5,252 nt of DNA. Origin: Patescibacteria group bacterium UBA4067 (GTDB lineage: Bacteria; Patescibacteriota; Minisyncoccia; Minisyncoccales; Minisyncoccaceae). The stretch spans positions 7,236-12,487 of the forward strand of contig DFZB01000029.1 of the NCBI GenBank assembly GCA_002382025.1, read 5' to 3'. How positions within the stretch are numbered: the stretch's first letter is position 1; every line of letters begins with the position of its first letter. Shown here piece by piece: positions 1 through 3,655 of the stretch. The position numbers and the translations under genes were made by a program. The notes under the pieces were generated by a model. The model had not been told where the DNA came from. It did not search any database and saw only the letters and a program-made list of their open reading frames with translations.

Positions 1-790
1 TATCACAAGTATTAAAATATTTAGCCACCTCTTCTCCTGTTTTTTTACCGACAAAAACAATATTTTTAAGATTATTTTCTTCAATGTATTTGTCGCATTC
101 TTTTTTTAACGGTCCCTCTCCAACCACAATTAATCTAATATCATCGTTTTGTATTTTTTTATATGCTTTTAAAAGATAAAGAAGTCCTTTTCTTTCTTCT
201 ATTCTTCCAACGAACAATAAATTAATTTTACCATCAACATACTCTTTTATTTTTTCGTTATTAGGGTTAAATTTTTCTAAATTAATACCATTAGGTATTA
301 TTTTTTTATTTCCTTTAAAATTTTTAAAATATTCTATTGTCATTGGTGCTACACCAATTATTCCGTGTAATTTATTATTCATTTTTTTTGCAAAAAAAGG
401 AATTAATATTTTAAGCAAAGGAATGGCTTCAATATTTGCATGAAATGTTAATATGTTAATGCTTTTTGATTTATTTAATATTTGCCAAGAAAAAGGAGGA
501 ATAAAGTTGTGGAAATGAATAATATCAAATTTTTCTTTTTCTAGAATTATATTAATTTCTTTGAAATTAGAAATAAAACAAAAATCACCCTGGGTGCCAC
601 CAATATTAAAAGGAAGAGATTTTCCCAAAAGAATTATTTCTTCTTCATGGCTTTCTTTAACATCTCTTCTGGGAATAATTATTTTTACCTCAATACCTCT
701 TTTTTTATACTCTTCAGTTAATTCTAGTATGTGATTTTTTATTCCACCAGGCTTAACAAAGGAATGTGGGCACACAAAACAGACTTTCAT
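1..790 (-). CDS. GT4-family glycosyltransferase (PimA-like GT-B fold), 3' end cut by window edge
   Basis: I translated this frame by hand: it is open from the ATG at 788-790 to the left edge, giving 263 codons, while relatives are usually about 370-400 residues. It is probably a cytoplasmic or membrane-associated enzyme moving a sugar from a nucleotide-sugar onto a lipid or glycan. The N-terminus carries the glycine loop of retaining GT4 enzymes (CPHSFVKPGGIKNHI, residues 7-21). It is followed by FDIIHFHN (88-95), TFHA with a candidate catalytic His117, IPNGIN..KF (165-174), and the second-domain motif FVGRIEERKGL (193-203), whose Arg196 and Lys201 match nucleotide-phosphate-binding residues of PimA-type enzymes. 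The last visible residues (EEVAKYFNTCD) come just before the region expected to hold the EX7E motif, outside the window. The resemblance to phosphatidylinositol mannosyltransferase is one of family; donor and acceptor cannot be read from sequence. No Shine-Dalgarno site precedes the ATG. It is transcribed divergently from dnaB across 43 bases. Confidence 0.88.
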   Translation of the reverse strand, partial: MKVCFVCPHSFVKPGGIKNHILELTEEYKKRGIEVKIIIPRRDVKESHEEEIILLGKSLPFNIGGTQGDFCFISNFKEINIILEKEKFDIIHFHNFIPPFSWQILNKSKSINILTFHANIEAIPLLKILIPFFAKKMNNKLHGIIGVAPMTIEYFKNFKGNKKIIPNGINLEKFNPNNEKIKEYVDGKINLLFVGRIEERKGLLYLLKAYKKIQNDDIRLIVVGEGPLKKECDKYIEENNLKNIVFVGKKTGEEVAKYFNTCD

Positions 791-797
791 GGCTTGA

Positions 798-826
798 TTG
801 ACTATTATATTGATAATTGATATATT
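798..826 (+). promoter_or_regulatory. Strong sigma-70-type promoter of dnaB, positioned for a leaderless mRNA
   Basis: TTGACT (798-803, 5 of 6 to consensus) and TATATT (821-826, 5 of 6) are exactly 17 bases apart, and an extended -10 TG sits at 818-819. Counting the last -10 base as position -7 puts +1 at 833 or 834, where the dnaB ATG begins at 834. The same TTGACT-17-TATA layout with extended TG is found upstream of rplU, which supports both as genuine housekeeping promoters. Confidence 0.65.
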
Positions 827-854
827 ATACCCGATGGCAGAAGATTTTTCAACT
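824..854 (-). promoter_or_regulatory. Candidate promoter for the glycosyltransferase gene
   Basis: On the minus strand a TTGAAA (849-854) lies 19 bases upstream of a perfect TATAAT (824-829), predicting a start near 817 and a leader of about 27 bases with no Shine-Dalgarno site. A second perfect TATAAT at 804-809 would give a leader of only about 6 bases but has no recognisable -35 at 16-18 bases. The spacer of 19 is long and TATAAT is common in such A/T-rich DNA, so which element is used is uncertain. The 824-829 element overlaps the dnaB -10 on the other strand. Confidence 0.35.
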
Positions 855-2213
855 AATAAAAACATTAAGATACCCCCTCAAGACATAGAAGCAGAAAAAA
901 GTCTTTTGGGCTCTTTAATGATTGATAAAGATGCAATTATTAAAATTGCTGATTTTCTTCATGCTGATGATTTCTATAAAAAAAATCATCAACAAATATA
1001 TCAAGTAATTGAAGAGCTTTTTTCAAGAGGAGAACCAATTGACCTTATTTCCGTTTCTTCGCGTTTAAAAGAAAAAGAACAACTTGAAAAAGTTGGAGCT
1101 ATTGCCTATTTAACTGAATTAGTTAATACAGTTCCCACTGCTAGTCATGTTTCTACTTATGCTAAAATTGTTCAAAAAAAGAGAATTTTAAGAGATTTAA
1201 TTAATGCTGGAGAAGACATTGTTTTAATGGGTTATGAAGAAGCAGAAGAAGCAGATGATCTATTAGATGCTGCTGAAAGAAAAGTTTTTAGTATAACTCA
1301 AAAAAATCTTACTCAATCATTTTTGCCTATTAGGCCATATCTTGAAGAAGCTTTTGAAAGAATTGATAGAATATCAAAACAAAAAGGCTCTTTAAGGGGA
1401 ATATCTACTGGTTTCAATGGTTTAGATTCAATGCTTTCTGGTTTTCAGAAGTCTGATTTAATAATTTTAGCAGCAAGACCTTCGATGGGTAAAAGTAGTT
1501 TGGCCTTAGACGTTGCTAAAAATATTGCTTTAAAAGAAAAAAAACCCGTAGGAATATTTTCTTTAGAAATGTCTAGAGATCAATTGATTGATCGTTTGAT
1601 AAGTTCTGAATCAAACATTGATTCTTGGAAGATTAGACAAGGATCTTTACAAAGTGATGATTTTACTTGTATTCAACATGCTTTGGGTTCTTTATCAGAA
1701 GCTCCTATTTTTATTGACGATGCTTCTAGTTGTACGGTTTTGCAGATGAGAGCAATGGCAAGACGTCTTCAAGCTAGTCACGGTTTAGGTATGATTATTA
1801 TTGATTATCTTCAATTAATTGAACCAGGTAGCAAGGGAGCCAATGTTAACAGTGTTCAGCAGATTACAGAAATATCTCGACAATTAAAAGGGTTAGCAAG
1901 AGAGCTTAATGTTCCTGTTCTTGCTTTATCTCAATTATCAAGAGCAGTTGAACAAAGAACACCCAAGATTCCTAGATTATCTGATTTACGTGAAAGTGGA
2001 AGTTTGGAGCAAGACGCAGACGTAGTTTTATTTATCTATCGTGAAGATGCTTATCATGAAGAAACCCCAAGAAAAGGAGTTGCAGATATTATTATCGCCA
2101 AACACAGAAATGGTCCTGTTGGTAGAGTAGAATTATTTTTTGATAAACAAAGAGCTAGTTTCCGAAACTTGGAAACTAGCTTAGAATTTGGTGATAGTGA
2201 TATTAGCTTTTAA
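834..2213 (+). CDS. dnaB: Replicative DNA helicase DnaB
   Basis: This is the hexameric ATP-driven helicase that unwinds DNA on the lagging-strand template at the replication fork and recruits primase. The 459-residue product has the normal family length and no intein. The N-terminal domain opens with the family signature PPQDIEAEKSLLGSLMID (14-31) and covers about residues 10-120; a linker leads to the RecA-like motor from about 180. Visible motor motifs are Walker A ARPSMGKSS (214-222), the glutamate in FSLEMS (Glu245), Walker B IIIDYLQL (321-328), the DNA-contacting H3 strand LALSQLSR (363-370), DLRESGSLEQDAD (384-396), and the arginine-finger region KHRNGPVG (423-430). I chose ATG 834 over an in-frame TTG at 798: the TTG would add 12 hydrophobic residues unlike the family, and it overlaps the -35 box. 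No Shine-Dalgarno site precedes the ATG, and the promoter places the transcript start at or one base before it. The 3' end overlaps rplU by 11 bases, tail to tail. Confidence 0.97.
   Translation: MAEDFSTNKNIKIPPQDIEAEKSLLGSLMIDKDAIIKIADFLHADDFYKKNHQQIYQVIEELFSRGEPIDLISVSSRLKEKEQLEKVGAIAYLTELVNTVPTASHVSTYAKIVQKKRILRDLINAGEDIVLMGYEEAEEADDLLDAAERKVFSITQKNLTQSFLPIRPYLEEAFERIDRISKQKGSLRGISTGFNGLDSMLSGFQKSDLIILAARPSMGKSSLALDVAKNIALKEKKPVGIFSLEMSRDQLIDRLISSESNIDSWKIRQGSLQSDDFTCIQHALGSLSEAPIFIDDASSCTVLQMRAMARRLQASHGLGMIIIDYLQLIEPGSKGANVNSVQQITEISRQLKGLARELNVPVLALSQLSRAVEQRTPKIPRLSDLRESGSLEQDADVVLFIYREDAYHEETPRKGVADIIIAKHRNGPVGRVELFFDKQRASFRNLETSLEFGDSDISF
2143..2181 (-). terminator. Probable intrinsic terminator of rplU, embedded in the dnaB coding sequence
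   Basis: A perfect 11-bp inverted repeat (AGCTAGTTTCC at 2153-2163 and GGAAACTAGCT at 2171-2181) encloses a 7-base loop. Read on the minus strand, the stem begins 21 bases after the rplU stop and is followed by CTTTGTTTAT, a U-rich though interrupted tail. On the plus strand the stem is followed by TAGAATTTGG, a poorer tail, so the orientation fits rplU better than dnaB. The arms encode DnaB residues 440-449 near its C-terminus. An alternative reading is a 3' stabilising hairpin on the dnaB mRNA; both could hold. Confidence 0.55.
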
Positions 2214-2514
2214 TATCTATTATTTCTACTTCAGTAAAGGGTTGGCGATGCCCTTTTTTTAATTTATATCTTTTCTTTGGTTTGTATTTAAATATAATGA
2301 CTTTTTCGCTTCTGTCTTGTTTTAAAACTTTAGCTTTTACTTCAGCTCCTTTAATTAAAGGGGTTCCGATTATTAAATCCTTTTCATTCTCAACAAAAAG
2401 AACCTCAGAAAAAATTACATCTTCCCCTTCTTTATTCTTCAGTTTCTCTATCTTAATTTTATCTCCTGGAGAAACTTTGTATTGTTTTCCTCCTGTTTTA
2501 ATTACTGCAAACAT
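2203..2514 (-). CDS. rplU: 50S ribosomal protein L21 (bL21)
   Basis: This is a 103-residue protein of the large ribosomal subunit that binds 23S rRNA, with the normal bacterial length. It opens with MFAVIKTGGKQYKVSPGD, the hallmark L21 start, followed by the small beta-barrel core (GTPLIKGAEVKAKVL, about 50-64) and the basic C-terminal rRNA-binding segment KPKKRYKLKKGHRQPFTEV (78-96). The ATG at 2512-2514 matches the family N-terminus exactly. No Shine-Dalgarno site is seen in the predicted leader of about 22 A/T-rich bases. In many bacteria rplU is followed by rpmA (L27); here the next gene downstream is dnaB on the opposite strand, so L27, if present, is encoded elsewhere. Its stop codon lies inside the last codons of dnaB. 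Confidence 0.97.
   Translation of the reverse strand: MFAVIKTGGKQYKVSPGDKIKIEKLKNKEGEDVIFSEVLFVENEKDLIIGTPLIKGAEVKAKVLKQDRSEKVIIFKYKPKKRYKLKKGHRQPFTEVEIIDIKS
2236..2260 (+). terminator. Possible intrinsic terminator of dnaB, embedded in the rplU coding sequence
   Basis: AAAGGG (2236-2241) pairs with CCCTTT (2251-2256) across a 9-base loop, and the T run continues to seven (2254-2260), then AATTT. It starts 22 bases after the dnaB stop. The stem is short and half A-U, so it is weaker than the hairpin on the other side. The same bases encode the conserved LKKGHRQPF stretch of L21, whose lysine codons make the T run, so it could be a coding by-product. No better dnaB terminator is visible. Confidence 0.4.
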
Positions 2515-2543
2515 AATATCTATATTTAATATTAAGTATAGGT

Positions 2544-2572
2544 TTTATATCATTAATTCTTTGTAAAGTCAA
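2544..2572 (-). promoter_or_regulatory. Sigma-70-type promoter of rplU
   Basis: On the minus strand TTGACT (2567-2572) is followed after 17 bases by TATAAA (2544-2549), with an extended -10 TG at 2551-2552. The predicted start is an A at about 2537, leaving a leader of about 22 bases before the rplU ATG. The -35 box begins 3 bases past the stop codon of the upstream exchanger gene, so rplU can be transcribed independently of that gene. The leader contains the palindrome TTAATATTAA but no G/C-rich hairpin or ribosome-binding site. Confidence 0.65.
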
Positions 2573-2575
2573 ATT

Positions 2576-3547
2576 TTAATTAACTTCTACGAATATAGCG
2601 GAGATAATAAATAAAATATATATTAAAAGAAGAAAAACAGCTTCTCTTTTTGTTATCTTTTGATCATTTCTAATAAAAATAAAGAAAAAGAAAAGAACAA
2701 TAAAAGTAAAGAATCTAGCTAAAGTAATTTGATCAAAACCATTTATATGAATTGGACTAATTAAAGCCACAATTCCTAATACTAGTGTTGCTGGAGCAAC
2801 AACAGCTCCCATTAAATTACCCAAGGCCATCCAACCATAGTTCTGTCTGGCTGCTTTAATAGCAAAGAAAATCTCTGGTATGCAATTTCCTAATCCAAGA
2901 ACAAATAGCCCAATAAGGATAACTGGCCAATTAAATGCTTCGGCAAAATATTTTGCAGACCTTACTATTCCCTCTGAAGCAATAATAAATAAGATTATCG
3001 CAAAGACTATTTTAATCATTCCCGAAAAAGAGCTTTTGAATTTTTTTGTAGGAGAAAGAGAATTATTTTCTTCTTCGCAGGTTTTAGAAAACCTTTCTTT
3101 TTTAGAGAAAAGCCAATATACATAAACAAAAAAGAATGATATTAATATTATTCCATCTATTCTTGAAAGAACATGATCATAAATAAGAATTAATGGTAAA
3201 GCAACAGCAATAACTGTAAAAGTAAGAGTTGTTTGCACTGTTCTACTTTTTGCCGGTATGCCTTTTTTAGCAAACATTGCTGCTAAACCAATGGACAATG
3301 TTAAATCAACTAAGTTTCCCCCAATAACATCACCAAGAGAAAGTTCGGGTATTCCATGTAAAGCAGATGAAATACCAATAAATAAATTAGGAAAAGAAGC
3401 AACAAAAGCCATTACAATAAAAGAAAGAGCAAACTCCTTCCAACCAAAATATTTTGCTATTTTAAATAAACTCTTAACAACCATTTCTCCTGAAAAATAA
3501 AAAATTATACAAGAGAAAACGAATAAAAGAAAATAAAATATAATCAT
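2576..3547 (-). CDS. Sodium/calcium exchanger-like (CaCA superfamily) membrane protein with altered ion-site motifs
   Basis: This is a 323-residue integral membrane protein with about ten hydrophobic segments in two inverted halves (five helices, a charged loop near 149-175 with CEEENN, then five more), the layout and length of bacterial and archaeal NCX/YrbG-type cation antiporters. The two alpha-repeats are recognisable. Repeat 1 runs about 42-90 (FVASFPNL, then GDVIGGNLVD); repeat 2 runs about 212-262 (GLGNCIPEI, then GNLMGAVV). Canonical members have GTSLPE followed by GNVxGSN or GSD in both. Here the repeat 1 glutamate is Asn54 and the repeat 2 Asn/Asp is Val249, while Asn78 and Glu225 are kept. 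The fold assignment is firm; calcium/sodium exchange as the activity is not. Family members couple ion export to sodium or proton entry at the cytoplasmic membrane. ATG 3547 places the start just before helix 1, and no Shine-Dalgarno site is seen. It lies 22 bases after tRNA-Glu with no convincing promoter of its own. Confidence 0.85.
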   Translation of the reverse strand: MIIFYFLLFVFSCIIFYFSGEMVVKSLFKIAKYFGWKEFALSFIVMAFVASFPNLFIGISSALHGIPELSLGDVIGGNLVDLTLSIGLAAMFAKKGIPAKSRTVQTTLTFTVIAVALPLILIYDHVLSRIDGIILISFFFVYVYWLFSKKERFSKTCEEENNSLSPTKKFKSSFSGMIKIVFAIILFIIASEGIVRSAKYFAEAFNWPVILIGLFVLGLGNCIPEIFFAIKAARQNYGWMALGNLMGAVVAPATLVLGIVALISPIHINGFDQITLARFFTFIVLFFFFIFIRNDQKITKREAVFLLLIYILFIISAIFVEVN

Positions 3548-3569
3548 AATTTTATAAATTTTATTAAAG

Positions 3570-3642
3570 TGACCCCAACCGGAGTCGAACCGGTGTTTCT
3601 AGGATGAGAACCTAGTGTCCTGGGCCACTAGACGATGGGGCC
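3570..3642 (-). tRNA. tRNA-Glu (anticodon CUC)
   Basis: The 73-base cloverleaf folds fully. The acceptor stem is GGCCCCA with TGGGGTC (one G-U pair) and discriminator A at 3570. The D-arm is TCTAGTGGCCCAGGA, typical of bacterial tRNA-Glu; the anticodon stem is CTAGG/CCTAG with loop TTCTCAT, giving anticodon CTC at 3606-3608; the T-arm is ACCGG-TTCGACT-CCGGT. The 3' CCA is not encoded (the next bases are CT), so it must be added by a tRNA nucleotidyltransferase. It lies 8 bases after the penicillin-binding protein stop codon and 22 before the exchanger ATG, all on the same strand, so it may be cut out of a shared transcript. A CUC isoacceptor implies a separate UUC tRNA elsewhere to read the far commoner GAA codons. 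Confidence 0.97.
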
Positions 3643-3649
3643 TTTAATT

Positions 3650-3655
3650 ATTATA
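3650..3655 (-). promoter_or_regulatory. Candidate -10 element for tRNA-Glu
   Basis: A perfect TATAAT on the minus strand overlaps the stop codon of the penicillin-binding protein gene. It predicts a start near 3643, one base before the mature tRNA 5' end at 3642. No good -35 box is seen at 16-19 bases, though a TG lies a few bases upstream. TATAAT can arise by chance in this composition, and read-through from the upstream gene is a sufficient alternative. Confidence 0.3.

Noticed and set aside
798..833. In-frame TTG extending dnaB by 12 residues
   Set aside because: The extra residues are hydrophobic and unlike DnaB N-termini, the TTG forms part of the -35 box, and ATG 834 fits both the family start and the predicted transcription start.
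2153..2181. 11-bp inverted repeat as a mobile-element end, operator or attachment site
   Set aside because: It occurs once, inside intact dnaB codons, with no target duplication or transposase nearby; its place just past the rplU stop with a U-rich tail fits a terminator better.
2282..2566. Plus-strand open frame of 94 codons opposite rplU
   Set aside because: It is an antisense shadow of the unmistakable L21 gene and has no family resemblance or start signal.
2880..3500. Plus-strand open frames at 2880-3125 and 3258-3500
   Set aside because: Both are antisense to the exchanger coding sequence, with low-complexity translations and no initiation signals.
3551..3556. TATAAA just upstream of the exchanger gene as its own -10 element
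   Set aside because: It would start transcription inside the start codon, and no -35 box is found at the right distance.
3570..3642. tRNA-Glu as an integration site for a mobile element
   Set aside because: No integrase gene and no repeat of the tRNA 3' end is present in the window, and both flanks are ordinary genes.
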